Below, one piece after another: positions 8,367 through 15,496 of a DNA stretch of 64,000 nt. Under the pieces are notes generated by a model. The model saw only the letters and a list, made by a program, of their open reading frames with translations, was not told where the DNA came from and did no database searches. How positions within the stretch are numbered: position 1 is the stretch's first letter; every line of letters begins with the position of its first letter. Source of the stretch: Halegenticoccus tardaugens (GTDB lineage Archaea; Halobacteriota; Halobacteria; Halobacteriales; Haloferacaceae); assembly GCF_004116405.1 (NCBI RefSeq), contig NZ_SDIC01000008.1:1-64000 (forward strand). The letters run 5' to 3'. A program made the translations under genes and the position numbers.

Positions 8367-8397
8367 GACTTGTACAACCTATGCACAAGTCTTTTAC
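8367..8397. promoter_or_regulatory. Inverted-repeat operator and TATA-like box of the wHTH gene
   Basis: GACTTGT-N11-ACAAGTC (8367-8391) is a perfect 7-bp inverted repeat spanning 25 bp. CTTTTA (8391-8396) lies against its right edge, about 30 nt before the first in-frame start codons. A protein on the repeat would block the TATA/BRE region, which suggests autoregulation. CTATGCACAAG within it resembles CTATGCAAAG at 1146. Confidence 0.5.
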
Positions 8398-8427
8398 GGG
8401 CCTAGTACCTAGCTAAACGTGATACGA

Positions 8428-8829
8428 ATGCCGAATTCAATGGCCGAACAACTCCAGCAGGACATGGAGTGCGAGGGACTCTTTGAGTGCTTCCACGGGC
8501 TCAAGCAACTCGACAAAGAGTGCTTCCAGGAGCTCGTCGGCGCTGAGGAACCTCTCACCGTCGATGAACTTGCGGAAGCGGTTAATCGCGAACGTTCAAC
8601 CGCCTATCGAGCCGTTCAGCGTCTGCTTCAGGTTGGGTTCATCCAGAAAGAGCAGGTCAATTACGATCAGGGCGGCTACTACCACGTTTACTCGCCGACC
8701 GATCCCTCGAAGATCTCCAAGAACATGCAGCGGATGCTCAACGACTGGTACGCCAAGATGGGGCAGCTCATCCAAGAGTTCGAAACGAAATATAAACAAA
8801 CTGACTCGACGGCACCCATCGAAGGGTAA
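8428..8829 (+). CDS. Winged-helix regulator with N-terminal cysteines
   Basis: 133 residues from ATG 8428 (GTG 8419 and ATG 8440 are alternatives). Residues 40-95 form a winged helix: LTVDELAEAVNRERSTAYRA is the helix-turn-helix, and KEQVNYDQGGYYHVYSP the wing. The C-terminal 35 residues look helical, likely for dimerisation. Three cysteines (15, 21, 32) sit in the N-terminal helix, where a persulfide- or redox-sensitive regulator could sense its signal. It closes the sulfur island and has a palindromic operator at its own promoter. Resembles TrmB-like helix-turn-helix proteins; ligand unknown. Confidence 0.75.
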   Translation: MPNSMAEQLQQDMECEGLFECFHGLKQLDKECFQELVGAEEPLTVDELAEAVNRERSTAYRAVQRLLQVGFIQKEQVNYDQGGYYHVYSPTDPSKISKNMQRMLNDWYAKMGQLIQEFETKYKQTDSTAPIEG

Positions 8830-8879
8830 ACAGCGCTTTTACCTGAATTGCAGACGGGTAAGGTGAATCTCAGAACATC

Positions 8880-9080
8880 ATGGCTGCGACTAGTGACTCG
8901 TCAGCCTCCTTCGAGGAGACCGACACGCGGAAAGACGAGATGCACAGTACGATCGAAGCATGAATCGACGAGCTCGTTGACGACGGTGTGGTGACGGCGG
9001 TCACCGACCAGCGGGCCCTTCTGAATTCCGATCTTGCTACTGGGGATGACCCTGACGACACCAGCCGTTCGGTGATATGA
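8880..9080 (+). pseudogene. Broken paralogue of the small gene at 10126
   Basis: A 67-codon frame from ATG 8880 to TGA 9078 contains an in-frame TGA at 8961-8963 (codon 28). After the stop it reads DELVDDGVVTAVTDQRALL, matching NDLVDDGVVTAVAEQRVLV of the gene at 10126, which serves as the intact reference. The region upstream of the stop is poorly conserved, so the nonsense codon and drift both mark decay. It directly precedes the RHH/PIN pair just as the intact copy precedes the MazF-like module. Confidence 0.65.
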
Positions 9081-9150
9081 CGCCCCAAGGTTCCATGGAT
9101 AGGCTTGTACTCCATGAACCCGAATCTATTCATCAACAAGATGAGTGCCG

Positions 9151-9456
9151 ATGAGTAAGACCACACACGTCCAGACCGAACTGCCGGACGAAGAATACCG
9201 TCACTTTAAATCGCTTGCCCAAGAGCGGGGCCTCTCGCTCACGGCGGCATTGCGTGAAGCGACCGCAATCTGGATTGAACAACAGGAACGGGTCGATCCA
9301 GACAATCCACTGTTTGCGATTCTCGACCAACTCGATCAAGAGCCAGTGCCCGAGACACCACGGACGAACGCCGTCACAGAAGATGACCTGGCTGAGGAGT
9401 GGAGTGAGGATACGGCTGGGATCCGATTCTCGGGCGCTCCCGACAGCGAGGAGTGA
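9151..9456 (+). CDS. Ribbon-helix-helix antitoxin-like protein
   Basis: 101 residues from ATG 9151 (GTG 9145 possible). Residues 1-50 fit a ribbon-helix-helix fold: strand THVQTELPDEEYRHF, then helices SLAQERGLS and TAALREATAIWIEQQ. The acidic C-terminal half is the kind of flexible tail that wraps a toxin. Its stop codon abuts the ATG of the PIN-domain gene, the usual antitoxin-toxin order. It should bind its own promoter and neutralise the neighbour; this is inferred from arrangement and fold. Confidence 0.75.
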   Translation: MSKTTHVQTELPDEEYRHFKSLAQERGLSLTAALREATAIWIEQQERVDPDNPLFAILDQLDQEPVPETPRTNAVTEDDLAEEWSEDTAGIRFSGAPDSEE

Positions 9457-9954
9457 ATGGGCCGCTCGATTGAGACTGACGCTGGGCCGGTGTCCGCGGG
9501 AGACTTCGAGCCTGAACGACTCACACATCGGGTGTTTCTCGGTCCGAAATTCCTGTTCGCGTTTTTCAATCCGAACGACGAACTTCACCGAGCATCGCGA
9601 GCGCTCGCCGAATTCGCACGCAGCGGGGACCTTCCATATCGACAGTTCATCGTTAACGAGCACGCGCTCGATGAGGCGGCAACGCGACTGAAAAAGCGTG
9701 CGTCGCTCCGTTACGCCGAGTTGCTCTTCAAAGCGGTCGATGAAAGTGGGCTATTTCGCTTCGAGCGTGTTCCCGACGAGGCATTTGAGCAGGTACGTGA
9801 CAGATTCATCGGATGGGACGACAACAACGCTTCATTCACGGACTTCGTCATTGCGTGTCACATGGAGGAACTAGGTGTCGATCACATTGCGACGTACGTT
9901 CGACACTACCAGCTATTCGATGTCGTGACGGTTCCGCACATCGACCTCGGATAA
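9457..9954 (+). CDS. PIN-domain (VapC-like) protein with altered active site
   Basis: 165 residues, starting on the base after the antitoxin stop. The PIN pattern is clear: VFLGPKFLFAFFNPNDELH (27-44), NEHALDEAATRL with Glu73, and SFTDFVIACHMEELGVDHI with Asp129 and Asp142. In active VapC nucleases the first strand reads VFLDTS with a metal-binding Asp; here that position is Gly29, so one of the four acidic residues is missing. Either the protein is a degenerate toxin or the family uses another residue. An N-terminal extension of about 25 residues precedes the domain. Confidence 0.78.
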   Translation: MGRSIETDAGPVSAGDFEPERLTHRVFLGPKFLFAFFNPNDELHRASRALAEFARSGDLPYRQFIVNEHALDEAATRLKKRASLRYAELLFKAVDESGLFRFERVPDEAFEQVRDRFIGWDDNNASFTDFVIACHMEELGVDHIATYVRHYQLFDVVTVPHIDLG

Positions 9955-10125
9955 GACCCTCACCGGGGTTGTGCTGGCCGCCAGTGGCCTCGTGGTCGGG
10001 GGGCGTGTCCTCGCTACTCGGGGTGTGTTGAGAGAGCGTATTCGGTCGCGTCTGCGTCGTAGGGATGTTTGGCAGCGCCAGGGGGGCGTGAGGCGCGTTC
10101 ACGATTGGGCCTCGCGTGAGTTCTC

Positions 10126-10416
10126 ATGACTGACCCAGACAAACTCGATGACACTGCAGATAATCACGAGCGGCTCGAAACCGAGCTTCTCGCAAAGGAC
10201 TGGGATCTTGCTCAGGTATCGACGGCGGACGTTGACGAGACGACCGCACGACACCTTCTGAATGACCTCGTCGACGACGGTGTCGTGACGGCAGTCGCCG
10301 AACAGCGAGTCCTCGTTCACGAACCAAGTGGTGAAGCGTTCGGCTCAATTCGGCAGGTCGTCGTCTTCCATCGTGGGTGGACGGCTGGCTGTGATGCTGG
10401 CGAGGTAGACGAGTGA
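10126..10416 (+). CDS. Small uncharacterised haloarchaeal protein, wHTH-like
   Basis: 96 residues from ATG 10126. The central part (DVDETTARHLLNDLVDDGVV, then TAVAEQRVLVHEPSG) resembles the recognition helix and wing of a small winged helix; the N-terminus is acidic. The end FHRGWTAGCDAGEVDE overlaps the zinc-finger gene's start by 4 nt (GTGA), so the two are coupled. A broken paralogue lies at 8880. Function unknown; being first of five overlapping genes suggests regulator of the module. The 170 nt upstream (9955-10125) hold no gene. Confidence 0.6.
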   Translation: MTDPDKLDDTADNHERLETELLAKDWDLAQVSTADVDETTARHLLNDLVDDGVVTAVAEQRVLVHEPSGEAFGSIRQVVVFHRGWTAGCDAGEVDE

Positions 10417-11030
10417 CGCAGCAGACGCTTTCCGGATGTGCCTTCTGTGCGGCCCTGGGCAGGGCCGCACCAGGCACGGCGTATACGTGGGGGAAAGACG
10501 AACGAGTCGCCCACCAGATCTGTGTCGACTGTGCCCTACAGGAGCATCCCGATCCCGACGAAGGTGACCACCACGCTTGCGACGGGTGTGGACTCGTCGT
10601 GGACACGCTCGCAGCGCTCATTCGATTCCGCGTGGAGGTCGGCCATCTCGAAGGCCCATTGCAACTATGCGAGCGGTGTAGTCCAGGCGGGCTCGCGACG
10701 TACTGGACGCGCGACCTCGAGAAACATCTCGTCTCGACGCCAGCGGAGTGGCCCCCTCCCGCATTTCTGGGCACGGAAACGCCCACCCACGGTAACAAAC
10801 ATGCCAAACAACTATGTTCCAACAGCCCCAACACTAGCCTATGTCGAGCGGTACCATCGATATCGACGAGTTCGAGAACGCTGACGCCGACGAATTCGAG
10901 AAACGGAATGATACCGAACGGATCGTGCTGTTCCTCGACAAGAATAACGACAGGGCGTGGAAGGCAGCAACGATCGCCGAACAACTCGGGCTGGATACAG
11001 ACGCCGTCAGTGCGATTCTCTCGCGATTGA
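10413..11030 (+). CDS. Four-CxxC zinc-finger protein, 3' end probably run on
   Basis: Starts with GTG 10413 inside the previous gene's stop. Four Cys pairs are visible in the first 100 residues: CAFC, CVDC, CDGC and CERC, with a conserved-looking TWGKDERVAHQIC segment; two zinc sites are expected. After about residue 115 (HLVSTPAEW) the sequence becomes low-complexity and runs 190 nt into the next gene in another frame. A natural stop after HLVSTPAE would need TGA where TGG stands (10747-10755 region), so a stop-loss is likely. True product probably about 115 residues. Function unknown, perhaps nucleic-acid or protein binding. Confidence 0.6.
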   Translation: MTQQTLSGCAFCAALGRAAPGTAYTWGKDERVAHQICVDCALQEHPDPDEGDHHACDGCGLVVDTLAALIRFRVEVGHLEGPLQLCERCSPGGLATYWTRDLEKHLVSTPAEWPPPAFLGTETPTHGNKHAKQLCSNSPNTSLCRAVPSISTSSRTLTPTNSRNGMIPNGSCCSSTRITTGRGRQQRSPNNSGWIQTPSVRFSRD

Positions 11031-11200
11031 AGGAACGCGGTCTCGTGCGGCACAAGCGCCCGTACTGGGCGATCACAGACGACGAGGAACGGCTCCAATC
11101 TGCCTACCGGCTACACCGACACTACGAGACGGCAGACGAACAATACGATGAGGAGCGTCTTGAGGAACTCCAGACCGACGAGATGGAAGAGATACAGTGA
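10841..11200 (+). CDS. Winged-helix protein, putative antitoxin of the MazF-like gene
   Basis: 119 residues from ATG 10841. An acidic N-terminal 25 residues is followed by a MarR-like winged helix: KAATIAEQLGLDTDAVSAIL (helix-turn-helix), KERGLVRHKRPYWAITDDEE (wing). The C-terminus is a charged helix ending ELQTDEMEEIQ. The stop overlaps the MazF-like gene start (GTGA at 11197-11200). DNA-binding protein directly before a MazF-like toxin is antitoxin arrangement, although the fold differs from MazE. The start lies inside the run-on of the zinc-finger frame. Confidence 0.7.
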   Translation: MSSGTIDIDEFENADADEFEKRNDTERIVLFLDKNNDRAWKAATIAEQLGLDTDAVSAILSRLKERGLVRHKRPYWAITDDEERLQSAYRLHRHYETADEQYDEERLEELQTDEMEEIQ

Positions 11201-11538
11201 CTGCGTTCGAGGACTTGGAACGTGGCGACATCATCTGGGGGACCGACCCGCTCTCAGATAAAGGTCGCCCGATGCTCATTCTGGGAGCGCCTCAATTCCC
11301 GGACCATGGCACCCAACTCATCACGGTCCTGCTCTCCACGAAGACCTACCACGAGGAGGCACTCCCACTCCGAGACGACGACTACGAGGGCGACCCACTC
11401 GGAGAACGAAGTCACGTGCTTCCGTGGTCGCTCGTGACCCTCAACAGTGCTGCCGATGTCGAGTACTACCTGACCTCTCTCGTCGTCGAACGAACTGACG
11501 ATGTGGCCAACCAGTTGATCGACTATATATCGTCCTGA
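11197..11538 (+). CDS. PemK/MazF-like toxin
   Basis: 113 residues from GTG 11197. The SH3-like beta-barrel pattern of MazF is visible: FEDLERGDIIWGTDPLSDKGRP at the N-terminus (strand 1 and the R-P loop), LITVLLSTKTYHEEALPL, then SHVLPWSLVTLNSAADVEYY. MazF/PemK enzymes cut RNA in the cytoplasm. It is coupled to the wHTH gene before it and, by a TGATG junction, to the TRIC-type channel gene after it, a combination worth noting. Activity not testable from sequence. Confidence 0.7.
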   Translation: MTAFEDLERGDIIWGTDPLSDKGRPMLILGAPQFPDHGTQLITVLLSTKTYHEEALPLRDDDYEGDPLGERSHVLPWSLVTLNSAADVEYYLTSLVVERTDDVANQLIDYISS

Positions 11539-12170
11539 TGCGACTGCTCGTTGCGGAGCATCCATTCGCCGTGATGAACACGATTGGGCTCGTCGCATTC
11601 GCACTCGTTGGCGCCAGCAAGGCGATCCGAGAGGAGTTCGACATGTTCGGAGTCACAGTAGTCAGCCTCGCCACGGCATTCGCTGTCGGGATGACCCGTG
11701 ACCTCCTCGTCAACCGGGTCCCGCTCGCACTCAGCTCACACATCGAGATTGGTCTCGGCCTGCTCGGTGTTGGACTGGCGATAGGGGTGAGTGCTGCACT
11801 CGAGTCCGCCGACACTCATCCAGTGACATCGCTCTCAGATGCGATCGGGCTCGCTGCGTTCACCACGACCGGCGCTATCGTGGCGACGCAGGCCGACATC
11901 CCGGCGTTCGGCGTCGTCGCGATCGCGACGATCAACACCGTCGGAGGTGGTGCTGTCGCGGATATACTGCTGGACCGCTCGCCGTTCATCCTGCTCGACG
12001 ACTTCTACGCCAGTTGTGCGGTACTGGGTGGCAGCACCTACTGGATTGTCGTCACTGCCGGCGGCTCGAACGGAACCGCTGCAGCGATCGTAGTTGGCAC
12101 GCGAATTGGCGCACTCATTTTCGGGTGGTCACTTCCGACAACACAAGTACTGGGGTTAACGGGCGAGTAG
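11538..12170 (+). CDS. TRIC/YadS-family membrane channel (UPF0126)
   Basis: 210 residues; the ATG overlaps the MazF-like gene's TGA by one base. Seven hydrophobic segments and the duplicated family motifs are present: AFALVGASKAIREEFDMFG with later GMTRDLL in the first half, and AFTTTGAIVATQADIPAFG with NTVGGGAVADIL in the second. Prokaryotic TRIC proteins are trimeric potassium-permeable channels in the cytoplasmic membrane. Its stop is followed by 230 nt with no gene. Confidence 0.85.
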   Translation: MRLLVAEHPFAVMNTIGLVAFALVGASKAIREEFDMFGVTVVSLATAFAVGMTRDLLVNRVPLALSSHIEIGLGLLGVGLAIGVSAALESADTHPVTSLSDAIGLAAFTTTGAIVATQADIPAFGVVAIATINTVGGGAVADILLDRSPFILLDDFYASCAVLGGSTYWIVVTAGGSNGTAAAIVVGTRIGALIFGWSLPTTQVLGLTGE

Positions 12171-12266
12171 CACCGTTCGAGATTCGCGAGCGGCAATGTG
12201 ATCCCCGCTGTCGTGGCCTCGGGCGGAATAGTCAACACGGTAGCTATCCTGACGGGATGTAGTCGA

Positions 12267-12295
12267 TACCACACCTCCTCGCCCTAGAGGTGGTA
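12267..12295. repeat. Imperfect hairpin
   Basis: TACCA(CA)CCTC ... GAGGTGGTA with a 9-nt loop. It lies between the channel gene and the convergent SnoaL-like gene and could serve as a transcript end; there is no U-tract. Confidence 0.35.
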
Positions 12296-12400
12296 CATTG
12301 CGTCGATGGGTTCCAGAGAGAGGAATTTCCCCCGTATCACCGAGGAATCATCTGCATTCCCTCGCATCAGCAGGTCGGAAAGATAGTTGTTCTCGATTTG

Positions 12401-12847
12401 CTACGTCTCCAGCCCGATCTGCTCCATGAACGTCACGAGGTCGTACATGAGATTCTCCTCGACGATCTGCCCGTCATCCCACTGGGCAACCGTACAGAAC
12501 TCGATGTCGAAGCTCTTCCCAGTCGGCGGGATCTCTGTCCCATCGGGGGCGATCATCGGTCCCTCCATGGTTCCCCGAAAGCGCGCGATTGAACACGTCC
12601 AATCCCCTGAGGCGAAGAAGATACGATAGGGGCGGTTGTCGAGTTTCTGGTCGGGGAACGTCCGCCAGAACTCTTTCGATTCCTCCGTGTGATCTTCGAT
12701 GCCCACGGTCGGCTCTGGCTTCCCGGGCCAATGCACGACCACGCCCGGCTTATGCCTTTCCCTGAAGACCTCGACGTCCTGATCGTTCCATGCATCGTCC
12801 AGCGTCTGCATGAGCTCCATGTTGCGCTGCTCAACGTCTGTAAACAT
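12401..12847 (-). CDS. SnoaL-like ester cyclase family protein
   Basis: 148 residues from ATG 12847. The alpha+beta barrel pattern of SnoaL is clear: N-terminal helix (LMQTLDDAWNDQDVEVFRE), VVHWPGKPEPTVG, EFWRTFPDQKL, FFASGDWTCSIARFRGTMEGP and FDIEFCTVAQWDDGQIVEEN. Members either catalyse ring closure of polyketides or act as small-molecule binding proteins. It lies next to the HxlR gene with a separate promoter. Substrate unknown. Confidence 0.8.
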   Translation of the reverse strand: MFTDVEQRNMELMQTLDDAWNDQDVEVFRERHKPGVVVHWPGKPEPTVGIEDHTEESKEFWRTFPDQKLDNRPYRIFFASGDWTCSIARFRGTMEGPMIAPDGTEIPPTGKSFDIEFCTVAQWDDGQIVEENLMYDLVTFMEQIGLET

Positions 12848-12944
12848 GGCTTGCGTTCACCTGGATCCCAGGTATTTGTGTCCACCTGGAATCTATAAAT
12901 AGGGCATATCGCGTGTTAATGGTTCCCACAGATCCAGACCGAAG

Positions 12945-13298
12945 TTACAGCCAGTCTTCGCCCCAGGCGTCGAGCGACTCGAACACGGGACAGAGGGCAT
13001 CCCCCTTCTCAGTCAGCGTGTAATAGCTCGCGACCGGCGATTCGAACTCCTTGCGGTTCTCGATGAAGCCTTGCTCCTCCAAATCATCGAGCACACGCGA
13101 GAGCGTGTAGGAGCTCGCTCCCGTCGAACGCTTGAGTTCGTTGAACCGCTTTTCGCCGTCACGCAGGTCGTTGAGGACGATGAGTTTCCACTTCGCCCCC
13201 ATCTCTTCGACAGCCCCGACGACGTTGCAGACGTCCGCATTCCGCCGTTCGACCTCAGTGTCTTCGTCAGTGTCAGCCGATGGTGGTTGGGTCGCCAT
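12945..13298 (-). CDS. HxlR-family transcription regulator
   Basis: 117 residues from ATG 13298. HxlR winged helix: CNVVGAVEEMGAKWKLIVLNDL (with Cys24 near the start, as in quinone- or electrophile-sensing members), RFNELKRSTGASSYTLSRVL as recognition helix, and SPVASYYTLTEKGDAL as wing. Divergent from the SDR-DoxX-VOC operon, from which its start codon is 62 bp away; a palindromic TATA and flanking inverted repeats lie between them. Probably represses that operon and itself, with quinones or related electrophiles as likely inducer. Confidence 0.85.
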   Translation of the reverse strand: MATQPPSADTDEDTEVERRNADVCNVVGAVEEMGAKWKLIVLNDLRDGEKRFNELKRSTGASSYTLSRVLDDLEEQGFIENRKEFESPVASYYTLTEKGDALCPVFESLDAWGEDWL

Positions 13299-13357
13299 TA
13301 CTTGGTCACACTATTGTTGCCTTATCTATATATAGGTTTGGGAGCAAACTAGGTAAT
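13297..13357. promoter_or_regulatory. Divergent promoter with a shared palindromic TATA box
   Basis: CTATATATAG (13326-13335) is self-complementary and centred about 31-33 nt from both the HxlR start (13298) and the SDR start (13361). ATTACTTGGT (13297-13306) and ACTAGGTAAT (13348-13357) form an imperfect inverted repeat, 8 of 10 positions matching, that places one half-site at each start codon. This fits leaderless divergent transcription from one TATA and an HxlR operator at each transcript start. Confidence 0.55.
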
Positions 13358-13360
13358 GTA

Positions 13361-14062
13361 ATGGAACTACAACACTCGACGGTACTCGTAACCGGCGCCA
13401 CCGGCAACATGGGCCCGTACGTAACGGATTCGCTCGTCGACAGTGACGCCGACGTCATCGGCACCTACGTCACCGAAAAAGCGAGAGATGAGGTAGCGAC
13501 CCGCGCTGAGCACGCTGAAGAGATATCGTACTACCAGGTCGATCTGACCGATCAGGCGGCGGTCGACGCCGTCGCTGAGACTATTACCAACGAACATGGG
13601 TCGGTTGATCACATCGTCGGCCTCGCTGGCGGGTTCTCGATGGGCGGGGTCAGCGATACCGATGGCGATGCGTTCCAAGCCGCGCTCAATCGTCACGCCA
13701 CGACTGCCTTCCTGACCGTCAAGGCCTTCGCAGACCACCTCGACGAGCACAGTGGCGTCGTCCTGTTCAGCTCCGACCGCGCCATCGACCCTGTCGGCGG
13801 TACGCTCGCATACGATGTCGGCAAGGGAGCAGTCCGTACGTTGGCCGAATCGCTCGACGTCGAACTCGATGCCCGCGTCAACGCGGTCGCCCCGCTCCTC
13901 ATCGACGTCCCGGGCAACCGCGAAGCGATGCCCGACGCTGATTTCTCGGAATGGACGGCCCCCGAAGCCATCGTCGATGAAGTGCTCCACCTGCTTTCGA
14001 ACGAGGGCGTAACGGGGCAGATCGTCCAGATGACCGGCGGCCAGCCCGAGGGCGCAGTCTGA
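13361..14062 (+). CDS. SDR-family NAD(P)-dependent oxidoreductase
   Basis: 233 residues from ATG 13361; a longer frame to 13280 would overlap the regulator promoter. Rossmann motif VTGATGNMGPYV (residues 9-20), GLAGGFSMGG in place of NNAG, the catalytic Ser region LFSSDRAIDPVGGTLAYDVGKG with Tyr-x-x-x-Lys in AYDVGKG, and a C-terminal TGQIVQMTGGQP. Reduces or oxidises carbonyl/alcohol substrates; a quinone or aldehyde would suit HxlR control. Overlaps the DoxX gene by one base (TGATG). Confidence 0.85.
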   Translation: MELQHSTVLVTGATGNMGPYVTDSLVDSDADVIGTYVTEKARDEVATRAEHAEEISYYQVDLTDQAAVDAVAETITNEHGSVDHIVGLAGGFSMGGVSDTDGDAFQAALNRHATTAFLTVKAFADHLDEHSGVVLFSSDRAIDPVGGTLAYDVGKGAVRTLAESLDVELDARVNAVAPLLIDVPGNREAMPDADFSEWTAPEAIVDEVLHLLSNEGVTGQIVQMTGGQPEGAV

Positions 14063-14481
14063 TGGCGCTGGAGACTACGGCTGGCGGTCTCGCCTTCCTG
14101 GTGGGTCGACTCGTCTTCGGTGTCCTACTCGGATTCATGGGGCTCAATCACTTCACGGGCCTCGACGGAATGAGTGGCTACGCCAAGACCAAGGGCGTTC
14201 CAGCCCCCCGGTTCGCGGTCATCCTGTCCGGACTCATGCTCATCCTGGGCGGGCTTGCCATTGCGCTCGGTATCTACCCACTCCTCGGTGCGGCAGCGAT
14301 CGCACTGTTCTTCCTCGGTGTAACGCCGGTCATGCACGACTTCTGGACGGTCGATGACCCCGAACAGCGCCAGTCCGAGATGACGAACTTCCTGAAGAAC
14401 GCCACGCTCTTCGGCGCAGCGCTCGTACTGGTTGCAGTTAGTGGAACCGCCTGGCCGTACGCGCTCAACATCGGTCTCTGA
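14062..14481 (+). CDS. DoxX-family membrane protein
   Basis: 139 residues, four hydrophobic helices. DoxX/DoxD signature: VGRLVFGVLLGFMGLNHFTG in helix 1, then GYAKTKGVPAPRFAVILSGL, and LGAAAIALFFLGVTPVMHDFW with a membrane His in helix 3. DoxX proteins are quinone-linked membrane proteins often paired with redox enzymes under HxlR/MarR control. The preceding SDR and following VOC gene lie within one to two bases, giving a three-gene operon. Confidence 0.83.
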   Translation: MALETTAGGLAFLVGRLVFGVLLGFMGLNHFTGLDGMSGYAKTKGVPAPRFAVILSGLMLILGGLAIALGIYPLLGAAAIALFFLGVTPVMHDFWTVDDPEQRQSEMTNFLKNATLFGAALVLVAVSGTAWPYALNIGL

Positions 14482-14482
14482 G

Positions 14483-15340
14483 ATGTCCACCATGACCACG
14501 CAACCGAATACAGACACGCTCCCGCAGGGGACACACATCGGTCGAACTGCACTCCGCGTCAACGACCTCGAGGAACTGACCGGGTTCTATCGGGACGTCG
14601 TTGGCCTCAGCGTGCTCGAGGAATCCGATATCCGTTCGGTGCTCGGTGTTTCAGACACCCCGCTGCTCGTCTTGGAGGGTGATGCAGACGCACCCACACG
14701 GCATCGGTCAGGCGCTGGACTCTACCACACTGCCTTCAGAGTGCCCTCGCGTGAGGCCCTCGGTGACGCGTTGGCTCGAATACGGGCCCACTGGCAACTC
14801 GGTGGCGCATCCGACCACTGGGTCAGTGAGGCCCTGTACCTCACTGACCCGGAAGGGAATGGAATCGAAATCTATCGCGACTTCCCACGCAACGACTGGT
14901 CCCACAGTGACGACGGCCGTGTTCGAATCAGCACAGAGCCACTCGATCTCGACAGTATCGAAGCCGCAGCCACAGGTGACGCCCAGGCACCTCCTAAAAT
15001 GGATATCGGGCATATCCATCTCGAAGTCTCCTCGCTGGACGCGTTCAAGGACTTCTACGTGGACACCCTCGGGTTCGAGGTGCAAACGGCCGTGCCCGCC
15101 GCGGCCTTCGTCTCCGCAGGGGGGTATCACCACCACATCGGCGCGAATACCTGGCATCACCGAACGAGCCCAGTGAGCGGGCGCGGGCTGTCGTGGTTTG
15201 AGGTGATCGTCCCGGATCAGGGTGCGCTCAGCGCTGTTCAGTCGCGACTGGAAAGACGTGAGATTCCTGTGACCGAGACGGATGGCGATCTCGTCATCCA
15301 CGATCCCGACGAGATCGAGGTCCGAATTCAGGTCAAATAA
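14483..15340 (+). CDS. VOC-family dioxygenase (catechol 2,3-dioxygenase / CatE-like)
   Basis: 285 residues from ATG 14483. Two VOC repeats are visible: residues 15-130 (THIGRTALRVNDLEELTGFY, then LYHTAFRVPSR, LYLTDPEGNGIEIYRD) and 165-280 (IGHIHLEVSSLDAFKDFY, GGYHHHIGANTW). Metal-binding candidates are His169-171 area (GHIHLEV), HHHIGANTWH and the Glu in EVRI near the end. CatE-type enzymes protect against catechol or hydroquinone, consistent with HxlR regulation. No gene from 15341 to 15496. Confidence 0.8.
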   Translation: MSTMTTQPNTDTLPQGTHIGRTALRVNDLEELTGFYRDVVGLSVLEESDIRSVLGVSDTPLLVLEGDADAPTRHRSGAGLYHTAFRVPSREALGDALARIRAHWQLGGASDHWVSEALYLTDPEGNGIEIYRDFPRNDWSHSDDGRVRISTEPLDLDSIEAAATGDAQAPPKMDIGHIHLEVSSLDAFKDFYVDTLGFEVQTAVPAAAFVSAGGYHHHIGANTWHHRTSPVSGRGLSWFEVIVPDQGALSAVQSRLERREIPVTETDGDLVIHDPDEIEVRIQVK

Positions 15341-15399
15341 TCTGCCCTGTAGTCCAGATAGAGACGGACTATTGTCGTAGAACGAGGGTCCTCACTCTC

Positions 15400-15451
15400 G
15401 TAAGCTACCCACGACTACAGTCGTGGGCTTCCTCGCCCTACAGTTATGTGA
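15400..15451. repeat. 52-bp repeat with perfect hairpin, copy 1
   Basis: GTAAGCTACCCACGACTACAGTCGTGGGCTTCCTCGCCCT... contains CCCACGACT-AC-AGTCGTGGG. The same 52 bp recur at 21754-21805 with three differences. CCCACGACT hairpins of this type form the ends of IS200/IS605-like elements, so both are probably solo ends. Confidence 0.65.
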
Positions 15452-15496
15452 ATCGCACTAGAGGAGGCGTGGTGGTCGCAGTTCTCGGGCCCCTAT

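Noticed and set aside
10124..11098. 324-codon antisense frame over the TA-like module
   Set aside because: No family pattern; sense genes overlap in start/stop fashion and have domains.
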